Program-made: the position numbers and the translations under genes
In this document: positions 42,845 through 55,916 of the stretch, piece after piece
Position numbering within the stretch: position 1 is the first letter of the stretch
Layout of the letters: the number at the start of each line of letters is the position of its first letter
Notes under the pieces: generated by a model
Told to the model about the DNA's origin: nothing
Database searches by the model: none
Seen by the model: the letters and a program-made list of their open reading frames with translations, nothing else
Assembly: GCF_002811475.1 (NCBI RefSeq)
Contig: NZ_NPDL01000003.1
Span: 124,001 to 188,000 of the forward strand
Length of the DNA stretch: 64,000 bases
Source: Leptospira hartskeerlii
Lineage (GTDB): Bacteria > Spirochaetota > Leptospiria > Leptospirales > Leptospiraceae
Reading direction: 5' to 3'

Positions 42845-44607
42845 ATGAGCACAGAATCCCACATAGAATCCTGGACCAAATCCCCGTTTTCTCCCCAGGT
42901 ACAACAGGAAGCGAAAGCTGTACTGGATAGATACAAAAAGGGAGAAACAAACGGCCTGGAAATCGAGGCATTTACTGTACCCTTAGAATTCGGAACCGGT
43001 GGAATGAGGGGAAGGATCGGAAACGGGATCGGTAGAATGAATGAATTCACCGTCGGGAAAGCTGCCCTAGGCTTTTCCAGATATCTGGTCCAAAAGTCCA
43101 AAAAACCGATCTTAGTGATCGCGTACGATTCCAGAAGAAGGTCTAGAGAATTTGCAGAGGTCACAGCTGGAGTGGCAGCATCATTCGGGATCAAAGTGAT
43201 CTTATTCTCAGAAGTAGCTCCTACACCGTTACTCTCTTATGCAGTTCGTTATTATAAAGCGACAGGTGGTGTGGTCTTAACGGCATCACATAACCCTCCT
43301 GAATACAATGGGTTCAAGGCATATCTTTCTAAAGGAGAACAGCTCGCTCCTCCGGACGATAAAAAGATCATCTCTCTCATCGACAAAGTCCAAGACTGGA
43401 ATGAGATCCCGTTTCTTTCTTCTAAGGACCCGAAATACAAGAAGCTCGTCCAAAAAGCGGGAGAAGATTGTTTTTCTTCCTATCTGAAAGCTCTTAAAAA
43501 ATCAGGGATCGTATCTTCTAAGGTTACTCCAAAAGAAAGATCCCAAACCAAATTAGTATATTCTCCTCTCCATGGAACCGGAGGAAAATATATGAAGAAG
43601 CTACTACAAGACTTCGGATACAAAAATGTGACTCTGGTCCCGGAACAAAAAGATCCGGACGGCGAATTTCCTACAGTCAAATTCCCGAATCCGGAAGAAC
43701 CGGAAGCTCTGGAAATGAGCAGAAAACTTTCTGAAAAGATCGGGGCAGACGCATTTATAGCAACTGACCCAGATGCGGACAGACTTGGGATTGGAGTCAA
43801 AAATCCTAAGGGAGGATACACACTTCTAAATGGAAATCAGATCGGTTCCATTCTAGCTGCATACTTAGCGGAGAAGGTAGGCTCTAAACCTAAAAAAGGA
43901 AAAAAACCGGTTCTTGTAAAAACCGTAGTAACCACCGACCTACAAGCTGAGATTGCAAAGAAAAACAAGATCGCACTTAAGAATGTTCTAACAGGTTTCA
44001 AGTTTATCGCAGAAGTAATGGGAAAACTAGACAAGAGCAAAACCCAGTATTTTCTATTCGGAGGAGAAGAATCCTACGGTTATCTTCCGGTGGAATTTGT
44101 AAGAGATAAAGATAGTTTGTCTTCCGCACTTCTACTCATGGAAGTTCTATCCGAAAAAAAAGACCTTCTATCCTATATGGATGATGTGTATCTGAAGTAT
44201 GGATTGTACCAAGAAAGTCTAAAGTCTTTAACCTTAGAAGGACTTGCAGGCAAAAAAAAGATCCAAGATTCATTACAATCACTCCGTGACAACGACCTGA
44301 TCGGAAAATCGATCGGCAAAAGAAAGGTCACAGGATTTTTAGATTTTAAGAATAAGATCGCAAGGGGAAGCGCATCTAAATCTGCGTTTTCGGGTCTTCC
44401 TTCCTCGGATGTGATCCAATTAGAATTAGAAGATCAGGCAAAGCTAACTATCCGTCCCTCTGGGACTGAACCTAAGATCAAAATTTATTCTTCTTTCAAG
44501 AGCAGGACTTCTCCTAAGACTAAAACTGAGATCCCAAAACTCACAGACAGTTTATTAGAAGAATTGAAAGAAACAGAGTCCTTATTTTTACAATTGGCTG
44601 GTTTATC

Positions 44608-44611
<4 letters not shown>
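42845..44611 (+). CDS. Phosphoglucomutase/phosphomannomutase
   Basis: 588 residues, alpha-D-phosphohexomutase family. The phosphoserine loop is [16 protein letters not shown] (about 145), the metal loop [12 protein letters not shown] (about 313), the sugar loop FGGEESYGY and the phosphate loop [12 protein letters not shown]. These enzymes interconvert hexose 1- and 6-phosphates for glycan and LPS precursors. The N-terminus is longer than in ManB/AlgC, as in YhxB/PgcA-type proteins. Its stop overlaps the argD start (ATGA). Confidence 0.9.
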
Positions 44612-46918
<2,307 letters not shown>

Positions 46919-46940
46919 AGCCTGGAATTGATTCGATGCT

Positions 46941-47000
46941 TGGAAATTTCATATTTTTACGTATATAAATACTAAATGTATGAAACTTTCTGGAAATTTC
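46941..47000. promoter_or_regulatory. Two identical TGGAAATTTC sites 50 bp apart, plus an inverted repeat
   Basis: TGGAAATTTC occurs at 46941-46950 and again at 46991-47000; its GAAATTTC core is palindromic. Between them TTTCATA (46947-46953) and TATGAAA (46979-46985) form an inverted repeat. The spacing is 50 bp, about five helical turns, just ahead of the receiver gene. This could be a paired operator. Confidence 0.35.
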
Positions 47001-47025
47001 TTGAATTAACGGGGACGGTGACTGG

Positions 47026-47433
47026 ATGAAAGGCGGAGTAGCTCCATCAGGAAGACCTTATCAGGTAATCATTGCGGAAAATTCTAAATTCCAAGCTAAA
47101 CAATTGGCTCAGATCCTGGAATCCGAAGGTTATGAAGTGGTCGGTTTTGCGGAAACGGGCAAAGAACTCCTGAATATGTACAAGGAAAACCGAAAGGTAG
47201 ACCTGATTACATTAGACCTTCACCTCCCTGTGATAGACGGTTTTGCCGCCTTTTATGAAATGAAAGAAATGGGAGTTCTTCCTAGAGTGATCGTGATCAG
47301 CGACGAAAACACTCCCGCAGTCATCAAGGCTTTAACAGAAGATGGTATCATGGACTATCTGATAAAACCGATCAAAAGAGAAAAGGTTCTAGAAAAAGCA
47401 AACTCTACCGTTCGCAAAACGATCAAGATCTGA
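47026..47433 (+). CDS. Single-domain response regulator (receiver only)
   Basis: 135 residues, one receiver domain and no output domain. The phospho-acceptor is the Asp in 'DLITLDLHLPVIDGF' (about residue 63). The switch Ser is in VIVISDEN and the Lys in DYLIKPIKREK. The acidic pair at the end of strand 1 is E-N (IIAENSKFQ) rather than D-D/E-D, so magnesium binding and phosphorylation may differ. Lone CheY-like proteins serve chemotaxis or phosphorelays; the partner kinase is not in this window. Two repeated TGGAAATTTC sites precede it. Confidence 0.88.
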   Translation: MKGGVAPSGRPYQVIIAENSKFQAKQLAQILESEGYEVVGFAETGKELLNMYKENRKVDLITLDLHLPVIDGFAAFYEMKEMGVLPRVIVISDENTPAVIKALTEDGIMDYLIKPIKREKVLEKANSTVRKTIKI

Positions 47434-47460
47434 TCCTGAATTTTTCTAATTTAGGATCTT
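47431..47460. terminator. Weak hairpin between convergent genes
   Basis: GATCCT (47432-47437) pairs with AGGATC (47453-47458) across a 15-base AT-rich loop, spanning the receiver stop codon and the PgeF-like stop. It may end both transcripts, but has no T-run. Confidence 0.35.
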
Positions 47461-48157
47461 ATTCCAACCAGATACAATTCAAATTCCTACCGGTATCTCC
47501 CCTTCTATGACTAAAAAATTTAGAATTGGGAGACATCGTACAAACTCCGGCAGTTTCCAAAAAAGGCTGTATCCCTAGACTTTTAATCCTATGAAGTAAA
47601 AAAGTTTTTTGTTCCAACAGAAACTTTCCAGGCTCTTCTAACGCTTTGAGAGAATTCGGCACTTCTTTACGAAAAAGAGAAGCCACATCTTCTCCGACTT
47701 CATAGTGTTTGCCGGTCGCATAAGGCCCTAAATAAAAATGGACCAGTTCAGGATCTACTCCATATCTTTTCTGCACATGAGCCAGGACTTTTTCAGTAAT
47801 ACCTGCAAGAGTTCCTTTCCAGCCAGAATGGATTACCCCTACAAGAGCAGGCCTTCCTGTCCAAAAGAAGATCGGCATACAATCAGCCGTTTTTACGACT
47901 AGGATCTTTTTAGGTTCCGTGGTAAATAGAGCATCCCCTGTAGGAATTTCGGCGCTGGGAGATCCGTTTACTTCCAGGATGGTAGTTCCATGTTCCTGGT
48001 TCATAAAAAATACTTCGGTACCCGCAACTCCGGAAGCCTGCGCGACCCTCTCCCGGATAAAATTCGGGTCGTTTGGATCTCCGGTAGCCTCTTTGTTTCC
48101 CAGGATCAAAAGCCTAAGGCTTCTTTTGTCTTCTAGAAAAAATCTATGATCGATCAT
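47459..48157 (-). CDS. PgeF/YfiH-type multicopper-laccase-fold protein
   Basis: About 232 residues from ATG 48157; the open frame continues to 48262, but that part lies across the trpF start. 'QEHGTTILEV', 'ALFTTEPKKILVVKTADCMPIFFW' and 'ALVGVIHSGWKGTLAGITEKVL' with 'YLGPYATGKHYEVG' are the YfiH family signature. This family (PgeF) removes wrong D/L residues from peptidoglycan peptides, and human FAMIN homologues act as purine nucleoside enzymes. The conserved Cys and His are present. Confidence 0.85.
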   Translation of the reverse strand: MIDHRFFLEDKRSLRLLILGNKEATGDPNDPNFIRERVAQASGVAGTEVFFMNQEHGTTILEVNGSPSAEIPTGDALFTTEPKKILVVKTADCMPIFFWTGRPALVGVIHSGWKGTLAGITEKVLAHVQKRYGVDPELVHFYLGPYATGKHYEVGEDVASLFRKEVPNSLKALEEPGKFLLEQKTFLLHRIKSLGIQPFLETAGVCTMSPNSKFFSHRRGDTGRNLNCIWLE

Positions 48158-48253
48158 ACTTGACTTGGGGAAGTCCTGGTCTTGTATAGAAAAGAGGAGA
48201 AATATTTCGAGCCGTAAAATGGAATCGAAAGACAGTCCCGGAAAAAAAATCCC

Positions 48254-48916
48254 ATGTCCCAAACCCCTAAAGTAAAAATCTGCGGAATACGAAAAGTAGA
48301 CGATCTAAAAGTCTGCGTGGAAGAAGGAGCCGATCTGATTGGGATCAATTTTGTCTCTTCCAGTCCAAGACTTGTTTCCCCGAAAGAAGCCGAGATCCTA
48401 ATTACCTATTTATATACTTCTGTTCCTTCTTTTTTACGTCCAAAAATCGTATTCCTTTTTTATAAATCTTCAACCCAATATATAGAAGCGCTTTTAAAAA
48501 ATTTGCGACACGACTATGTCCAATACGTTAGCGACGACTCATTGGCTCCCGGAGAATCTTCTCCTCTCTACCAAACCAAGGATTCCAGAATACTTTCCTA
48601 TCGTGTTCGAGGAAAAGTAAACGATGACTCTTTACATTTTTTAAATTCAGATTTATTGATATTAGATAGCTATAAATCTGATGCGGGCGGTGGAACAGGA
48701 GAAAGTTTTCCTTGGGAACAGGTCTCGGAAGTCCGAAGACCTTACCTGCTTGCAGGAGGGCTTACTCCGGAGAATGTTGCAAAGGCACTCTCCCAGACAA
48801 AAGCATACGGAGTAGATGTTGCAAGTGGTGTAGAATCTTCTCCAGGAAATAAAGATCAGGAACTCATTCGGAATTTTATTAGAAATGCAAAAAGATTCGC
48901 TTACAACGGAAACTAA
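48254..48916 (+). CDS. trpF: Phosphoribosylanthranilate isomerase
   Basis: 220 residues. 'VKICGIRKVDDLKVCVEEGADLIGINFVSSSPRLVS' contains the catalytic Cys and 'YLLAGGLTPENVAKAL' with the phosphate loop, then 'GVDVASGVESSPGNKD'. It isomerises phosphoribosylanthranilate in tryptophan synthesis. The catalytic Asp region is in 'LILDSYKSDAGGGTGESFPW'. mutS begins inside its last 32 bases. Confidence 0.94.
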   Translation: MSQTPKVKICGIRKVDDLKVCVEEGADLIGINFVSSSPRLVSPKEAEILITYLYTSVPSFLRPKIVFLFYKSSTQYIEALLKNLRHDYVQYVSDDSLAPGESSPLYQTKDSRILSYRVRGKVNDDSLHFLNSDLLILDSYKSDAGGGTGESFPWEQVSEVRRPYLLAGGLTPENVAKALSQTKAYGVDVASGVESSPGNKDQELIRNFIRNAKRFAYNGN

Positions 48917-51443
48917 TTCTCCTGATCTAACAGAAGCGCTGGATACTCCTATGATGAGGCAGTATCTGGAGATCAAAGCCAAGTTTCCAGATTCTATTCT
49001 ATTCTTCCGAATGGGAGATTTTTATGAAATGTTTTTGGAAGATGCGAAAATTGCTTCAGCAATTTTAGACATTGCGCTTACTAAAAGACAAAACTCGGTT
49101 CCAATGTGCGGGATCCCATTCCATAGCAAGGACGGATATATTTCCAGATTACTTTCTGCAGGAAAGAAGATAGCAGTCTGCGAACAATCTAGACCGGAAG
49201 ATGGAAATACAAAACTGATGACCAGGGATGTCGTGAGGATCATCACTCCAGGCACAGTGATCGAAGAACATTTACTTTCAGGTTTCCAAAATAATTATCT
49301 ATGCGTGCTCGTCCCGAAAGCTGCCTTGATCTTTGTAGGAATGGCTGATGTTTCTACGGGAGAAGTTTTACATTTTGCGGTCCCGATTTCCAGGACCCAA
49401 GTATTAGAATCGGAGTTCGTAAAATTCAAACCCAGCGAAATTTGTGTATTCTCCCAAGACTTAGAAAGGATCAGAACTTGGCAAAACTTCGGAGAAAGAG
49501 AATTAACCGTTTTAGATGCGACTAAAGTTGGGTCGGAAAATTCTAACGATCCATTCCAAACTGTTACCAGAACATTAGAATATTATATTAGAGAGAATTA
49601 TAGGGATGGAACTCTTACCTTAAGAGAGCCACGAATCTTACAAACAGGTTCTTATTTAGAAATGGATAGGGAAACCATCCTGAATCTGGAACTAATCGAA
49701 AACGAAAAAGAAGACAAGGGTCATACTCTATTCTCAGTTCTAAATTTTTGCAGTACTGCCAAAGGAAAAAGAGTCCTGAAACAGAGGATCTTATTTCCGG
49801 AAACGGACCCTGCCATCCTAAAATCCAGATGGGAAAAGCAGGACATCATCAAAAGGATCCCCCTTGCTCATTTAACTCAATCGCTCAAAGACCTAGGAGA
49901 TCTGGAAAGAATCCTAGGTAGATTTAGAGGCAACAAAGCCTACCCTCGGGATTTCAAAACGATCCTTTCTTCTATCCAAACCTTGGATTCTCTCATAGGT
50001 TTACTTTCCCCTCTTGGATATCCGATCTCCAAACCGGATAAATTGGATCAATTAAAGGATTATATTGAGGGAAGGATCCATACGGAGGAACTTCCTGTTA
50101 TATTAGGAAATGGTAAATTTCTAAAAGATGGCTTCGACAAAAATCTGGATAGAGCACGAGAAGCAGGTTCCAAAGGTGCCGACTGGATCTTAGAATTAGA
50201 GACAGAAGAGAAGAAGAAAACGGGACTTTCCACTCTCAAGATCAAGTATAATAAGATCGTTGGTTATTTTATAGAGATCTCCCGTGCACAAGCGGAGCAG
50301 GCTCCTAAAGAATATCTCAAAAAACAAACTCTAGTTACTTCGGAAAGATTTACCACTGCAAGACTAGAAGAGATAGAAAGAACGATTTTAGAAGCGGATG
50401 AGATCATCCAAAAAGTGGAGAAGGCAGAATTTGAAAAAATGGTACAAACCGTTTTGGAATATTCTTCCGAACTACTTCTTGTCTCGGAAGAATTCGGAGA
50501 TCTTGATTTCCAAATTTCACTATTAAAGGCGGAGGAAAAATTCGGCTGGATACGCCCTGAACTGAGTGAGGATTCCAACTTAGAAATGAAATCTTCCAGA
50601 CACCCTGTGGTGGAAGCAAGCCTTCCGGTTGGGGCAAAATTCACTCCAAATGATGTGGGCTTGGATGGAAAAGAAAACTCAATCGCCATCTTAACTGGTC
50701 CCAATATGGCCGGTAAGTCCACATTCATGAGGCAGATCGCAATTAATCAGATCTTATTCCAGATCGGCGGAAGTGTGGCGGCTGAAACTGCAAAACTTCC
50801 GATCTTAGACAAACTATTCACTCGTATCGGAGCTGGAGATAATCTGAATGCGGGAGAGTCCACATTCTATGTGGAAATGAAAGAAACTGCGAATATTCTA
50901 AAAAACTGTACTTCTCAATCTCTATTGCTTTTTGATGAAGTTGGAAGAGGAACTTCTACCTACGACGGAATGAGTATTGCTTGGGCGATTTTGGAATCTC
51001 TTTCTGAAATGCACCCAAGACCTAAAACTGTCTTTGCGACCCATTACCATGAACTTACCGAACTCGCCAGACTTCCCGGAGTTTGGAACCTTCATATGGA
51101 AACCGTGGAGAAGGATGATAAGGTCATCTTCTTAAGAAAAGTAAAACCAGGTAAGGCTAAAAAATCTTTCGGTATCTACGTGGCTCAACTTGCAGGAGTT
51201 CCAGATTCCGTAGTAAAACGAGCTGCCGAAATTCTCACAGATATGGAATCCAGGAAGAAAGAAATACGTATCCAAACCAGGGAACCTTCTTTATTCCAAG
51301 ATATGAGCGCACCTAACGGCGACAGTCAGTTCTGGCAGGACTTTAAAAAAGAGATTACGGATCTTCCGATTGATTCTATGACTCCTATAGAAGCTTTAAA
51401 ACTTTTGGATGATTGGAAGAAGAGAGTTAGTTCTCGAGGTTAA
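48885..51443 (+). CDS. mutS: DNA mismatch repair protein MutS
   Basis: 852 residues. Mismatch-binding FRMGDFYEMF (Phe-x-Glu), Walker A GPNMAGKST (about 605), Walker B LLFDEVGRGTSTYDG and 'ATHYHELTEL', in the full MutS I architecture, with a C-terminal dimerisation tail. It recognises mispaired bases and starts repair with MutL. It starts within trpF in a different frame. No mutL is nearby, which is common. Confidence 0.96.
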   Translation: MQKDSLTTETNSPDLTEALDTPMMRQYLEIKAKFPDSILFFRMGDFYEMFLEDAKIASAILDIALTKRQNSVPMCGIPFHSKDGYISRLLSAGKKIAVCEQSRPEDGNTKLMTRDVVRIITPGTVIEEHLLSGFQNNYLCVLVPKAALIFVGMADVSTGEVLHFAVPISRTQVLESEFVKFKPSEICVFSQDLERIRTWQNFGERELTVLDATKVGSENSNDPFQTVTRTLEYYIRENYRDGTLTLREPRILQTGSYLEMDRETILNLELIENEKEDKGHTLFSVLNFCSTAKGKRVLKQRILFPETDPAILKSRWEKQDIIKRIPLAHLTQSLKDLGDLERILGRFRGNKAYPRDFKTILSSIQTLDSLIGLLSPLGYPISKPDKLDQLKDYIEGRIHTEELPVILGNGKFLKDGFDKNLDRAREAGSKGADWILELETEEKKKTGLSTLKIKYNKIVGYFIEISRAQAEQAPKEYLKKQTLVTSERFTTARLEEIERTILEADEIIQKVEKAEFEKMVQTVLEYSSELLLVSEEFGDLDFQISLLKAEEKFGWIRPELSEDSNLEMKSSRHPVVEASLPVGAKFTPNDVGLDGKENSIAILTGPNMAGKSTFMRQIAINQILFQIGGSVAAETAKLPILDKLFTRIGAGDNLNAGESTFYVEMKETANILKNCTSQSLLLFDEVGRGTSTYDGMSIAWAILESLSEMHPRPKTVFATHYHELTELARLPGVWNLHMETVEKDDKVIFLRKVKPGKAKKSFGIYVAQLAGVPDSVVKRAAEILTDMESRKKEIRIQTREPSLFQDMSAPNGDSQFWQDFKKEITDLPIDSMTPIEALKLLDDWKKRVSSRG

Positions 51444-51492
51444 TTTATAGAGCGGCGATGTTGGAATTCCTACACCGCGGTCCCAATTTCAA

Positions 51493-52356
51493 TTAAGCAA
51501 ATAAATACAGAAGAACATCCATAGAAGCAAAGTCTATCCAGTTGGAAATATTGGACTTAAGACCTTCTTTCGCATGAAATCCAATCCCGATACCGGAAGC
51601 CTCTAACATCAGTTGGTCGTTTGCGCCGTCGCCCACAGCTACGATGTTTTCTTTGCGTATTTGAAAGCGAGATTGAAGTTCCAAAAGAGAATCTCTTTTG
51701 ATATTTTTATCGACTACAGTTCCGGATACTGTTCCTAAAAGTTTATCCCCTACTCGGTCCAAATAGTTTGCACGAACTTCATCAATGGAATATTCTTGTT
51801 TAAATCTTTCTAATATGTCTATAAATCCGCCGCTGAATACTGCGGTTTTCGCGTTCTTCTTCTTTAAACCTTGGAGCAATTCAGGGACACCGTGATTTGC
51901 ATGTAATTTAAAATACAATTCGTCAAATATGGAAACAGGAAGATCTTTCAAATAATGGCATCTTTTTTGGAGAGCTTCGTGAAAGTTCAGGTTGCCTTCC
52001 ATTGCTTCCTTTGTCACATGTGCGACTTCTTCATAAACACCTGCGTATCTTGCAAGTTCGTCTATGACTTCTTCTTGGATCAAAGTGGAATCCATATCGA
52101 AACAAAACAATACGTCATTGTTTAAAAAGGAAGAGATTTGGATCAGATCAATTTTACGGAATCTTTGTAATTCTTGTCTGAGATAGACTAATTCTTCTCT
52201 TGGAAGAGCATTATCTATATTCCAAACATCGCATACGTATTCTTTGGAAACTTCCGATCTTCTTTCGATAAAAGCAGGTTGTTTGAATCGGTCGGAAAGT
52301 GCCTCGGATAATCTTTGGGGATCCGAATCGTTTTTAGGACTGAAAAATAAGAGCAC
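51493..52356 (-). CDS. serB: Phosphoserine phosphatase
   Basis: 287 residues. An N-terminal region (about 1-75) carries the ACT-like regulatory part. The HAD core follows: nucleophile DMDSTLIQEEVIDELARYAGV (motif I), 'TAVFSGGFIDILERF' (motif II) and 'VAVGDGANDQLMLEASGIGIGFHAK' (motif IV). It removes phosphate from phosphoserine in the last step of serine synthesis. The length matches SerB with an N-terminal domain. The SGNH lipoprotein gene ends five bases upstream. Confidence 0.94.
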   Translation of the reverse strand: MLLFFSPKNDSDPQRLSEALSDRFKQPAFIERRSEVSKEYVCDVWNIDNALPREELVYLRQELQRFRKIDLIQISSFLNNDVLFCFDMDSTLIQEEVIDELARYAGVYEEVAHVTKEAMEGNLNFHEALQKRCHYLKDLPVSIFDELYFKLHANHGVPELLQGLKKKNAKTAVFSGGFIDILERFKQEYSIDEVRANYLDRVGDKLLGTVSGTVVDKNIKRDSLLELQSRFQIRKENIVAVGDGANDQLMLEASGIGIGFHAKEGLKSNISNWIDFASMDVLLYLFA

Positions 52357-52361
52357 TTAGA

Positions 52362-53105
52362 TTAACGTAAAAGGGATTTAATTTTGCGAAGCCAAATGAT
52401 ATAGGCGTCTCTATTGATATGGATCGGATCTTTTTTTCCATCATAAGAAAATGCCAATTCTTCTCGGATAAAAGGAATCTCTTTTTGTCGAAACTCAGGC
52501 CAGATATCCAAGAATTGGACATTTTGGTTCTCATTTGCGATCCGTAAAAGCCAAGCATTTACAATAGGAGATACAGAATTCACATTTCGGCTTAAAACCG
52601 GCGGAATTCCGAGAATAAGCACCTTTGTGTTCGGAAGGCTGGTTCTAATTTTTTGGACCAGAAGTCTATGAATCCCTTCTATATAATCCAGGCATTTACC
52701 GTCGCGAATATCGTTTCCACCGATTTCTAGGATAATAGTAGAAGGTTTTAGATTCAGGACGGTGGAGTCCAAACGGTTCAAAAGAAGTTCCGTCATATCT
52801 CCGGCAATCCCTCGGTTTACAGAACCTGGAAAATCCGCTTGGATCAGATCCGGTGGAATAGCTGCGATCAGGCTATTTCCTACGAAAACTATATTCGCTT
52901 TTTTTAATTTTTCATTCTCATTTGTGTAGATCAGGACTGCTTCCAGATACAATTTCTGGTAGGATTCCCATTCGTCGGAATCCCGGATACCTACCTTGTC
53001 CACACATTTGAAATCTGGATTATAATAGTCGTATATTGTCCTGGGTTGGAAAACAGAACAAGAGATTAGGGAAAGAAGAAAAAAACAAATCCCTAATACT
53101 TTCAT
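52362..53105 (-). CDS. SGNH/GDSL-like hydrolase lipoprotein
   Basis: 247 residues. The signal peptide ends LISC (lipobox, about residue 16). Block I is FVGNSLIAAIP, so the classical G-D-S is G-N-S, with Ser kept. Block III is IGGNDIRDG. Block V DPIHINRDAY supplies the Asp and His. SGNH hydrolases cut esters of lipids or acetylated sugars; the lipoprotein signal places it at the envelope. The Asp-to-Asn change in block I is tolerated in some members. The substrate is unknown. Confidence 0.8.
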   Translation of the reverse strand: MKVLGICFFLLSLISCSVFQPRTIYDYYNPDFKCVDKVGIRDSDEWESYQKLYLEAVLIYTNENEKLKKANIVFVGNSLIAAIPPDLIQADFPGSVNRGIAGDMTELLLNRLDSTVLNLKPSTIILEIGGNDIRDGKCLDYIEGIHRLLVQKIRTSLPNTKVLILGIPPVLSRNVNSVSPIVNAWLLRIANENQNVQFLDIWPEFRQKEIPFIREELAFSYDGKKDPIHINRDAYIIWLRKIKSLLR

Positions 53106-53127
53106 TTGAACAATCCCTTTAAAACTC

Positions 53128-53301
53128 TCAGTTCTCGGATTCTTTCATGTGAAATCTTTTATGCCAGTCAGCGATCTGAGCCTGCAGATATTCTTCTGTG
53201 TCGCAAATACGAAATTCAATTGGGTTGTTGGAAACTGTATCGATCAATTTGGCTTCAATATAGCCGTTTTTTAGTTTATTGATCTCTATTTTATATTTCA
53301 T
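53128..53301 (-). CDS. Short protein, 57 residues, unknown
   Basis: ATG 53301 to TGA at 53128. The ribosome site GGAG lies nine bases ahead. The sequence begins MKYKIEINKLKNGYIEAKLI, continues with DTVSNNPIEFRICDTEEY and ends HKRFHMKESEN: a small alpha/beta protein without a membrane segment. It precedes the SGNH lipoprotein gene (22-base gap) and should be co-transcribed with it and serB. Family not recognised. It is short enough to be missed by length cut-offs. Confidence 0.65.
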   Translation of the reverse strand: MKYKIEINKLKNGYIEAKLIDTVSNNPIEFRICDTEEYLQAQIADWHKRFHMKESEN

Positions 53302-53448
53302 CCGACAATCTCCGTTATATCCAGGATTTTCACCCCTACCAGAGTTTCAATCTATTCCGAAATTAATCTTGGAAAACCACCGAGCTTGGGAATCTTCCCA
53401 TACTGGGTCGGAAAATGCTATACGATTTTGGATCTTAACCCAAAAAAA

Positions 53449-54543
53449 CTATTTCAAGGATTTCCGATATTTGTAAAGTTCCGGGAAATTTTCAGGAGCA
53501 TAAGGATGGTCTTTTCCGAGAGCGGATTCCCAATCTATTTCTTCTCCCACACCGGAAGAGAATTCAGGATAGAATCCTGAGTCTAGGATCATCCGGATAG
53601 TGTCTGCGGCATCGGAACCTTTTACGTTCAGATACCCGCTTGCAAATAAGGAATTAGCAGCGTATAAAGCCATTCCTTGCAGTCCTCTTAAATGTCCTTC
53701 TCTTCCTGCAGCAATACGGACCTCTGAATCAGGGTTCACCAAACGAAATGCAATGAGAGTCCTAAGGCAAAATTCCGGGGTTAAACCTTGCGGATTTTTA
53801 ATCGCATGTCCCGCAACAGGGATGAAAAAATTCACCGGAATGGAGATTACTTTTAGGTTTTTGATCTCGTATATAACATCCGTTAGATCCCAAAGTGATT
53901 CCCCCATTCCAACGATCACACCGGAGCACATCCCTACTCCTGCTTTCATCAAATGGGTGATGGTCTCTACTCTTTGTTCGTAGGTATGAGTGTCACAGAT
54001 TTCTGGATAGTGTGCCTTAGAAGTATTCAGATTATGATTGTATCTATCAAGACCGGCCGCCTTTAAACGTTCTGCTTTTTCTCTATCTAATAGACCGGCG
54101 GACAAACAAACTTTTAGTCCCAATTCTTTGCTGATCTTCTCGATTGTGAATGCCAGCTTTTCGGTTGCTAGAGAATTAGGTCCTGTTCCCGCTGTAACCA
54201 TGCAGAAACGGTAAGCACCATTTTCCTTTGCTTGGACCGCATCTTGGAATATCTCCTCAGGAGATTTCATAGAATATTCTTGGACCCCAGAATCAGCATT
54301 CTTTCTTTGAGCGCAATAACCGCAGTCTTCCGGACAATGTCCGTTCTTAATATTGTCTAGAACATGAATCCGAACTGTTTTACCGAAATATTTTTCGCGG
54401 ATTTTGTATGCCCTGTCCAAAGCCTCAGTCAATGGGACTTGGCCACTTAGAATTGCATGTGTTTCCTCCCGATCGATAATGCTTGGCACCTCTGAAAATA
54501 CTTTTTCTGCAGTGGCTTGGGGAGTTTCTAGACTAAGTTTCAT
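53449..54543 (-). CDS. bioB: Biotin synthase
   Basis: 364 residues, radical SAM. The cluster Cys motif C-x3-C-x2-C is CPEDCGYC (about 73-80). The later SAM/substrate motifs are '[13 protein letters not shown]', '[13 protein letters not shown]' and '[16 protein letters not shown]'. It inserts sulphur into dethiobiotin to give biotin, the final step. It is the last gene of the bioF-D-A-B run; a gap of 68 bases separates it from bioA, so a weak independent promoter is possible. Confidence 0.96.
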   Translation of the reverse strand: MKLSLETPQATAEKVFSEVPSIIDREETHAILSGQVPLTEALDRAYKIREKYFGKTVRIHVLDNIKNGHCPEDCGYCAQRKNADSGVQEYSMKSPEEIFQDAVQAKENGAYRFCMVTAGTGPNSLATEKLAFTIEKISKELGLKVCLSAGLLDREKAERLKAAGLDRYNHNLNTSKAHYPEICDTHTYEQRVETITHLMKAGVGMCSGVIVGMGESLWDLTDVIYEIKNLKVISIPVNFFIPVAGHAIKNPQGLTPEFCLRTLIAFRLVNPDSEVRIAAGREGHLRGLQGMALYAANSLFASGYLNVKGSDAADTIRMILDSGFYPEFSSGVGEEIDWESALGKDHPYAPENFPELYKYRKSLK

Positions 54544-54611
54544 TCTGCCGATAGTTTCCGAAGCAGTGTTTTCCTTGGCAATCTATAATTGAACTTAAAA
54601 ACGAGTGTTCG

Positions 54612-55912
<1,301 letters not shown>

Positions 55913-55916
<4 letters not shown>

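Noticed and set aside
42763..43194. 143-codon minus-strand frame opposite the phosphohexomutase
   Set aside because: Antisense shadow with low-complexity translation; the mutase motifs prove the other strand.
53449..53480. Stretch TTTTTTTGGGTT and TCCAAAA after the bioB stop as a terminator
   Set aside because: T-run precedes rather than follows the short stem, so the order is wrong for an intrinsic terminator of bioB.
54581..54588. TTATAGAT on the minus strand before bioB, near the BioR box TTATMKATAA
   Set aside because: Matches 8 of 10 bases, single copy, and no BioR-type regulator in the window; it may be a -10-like element.
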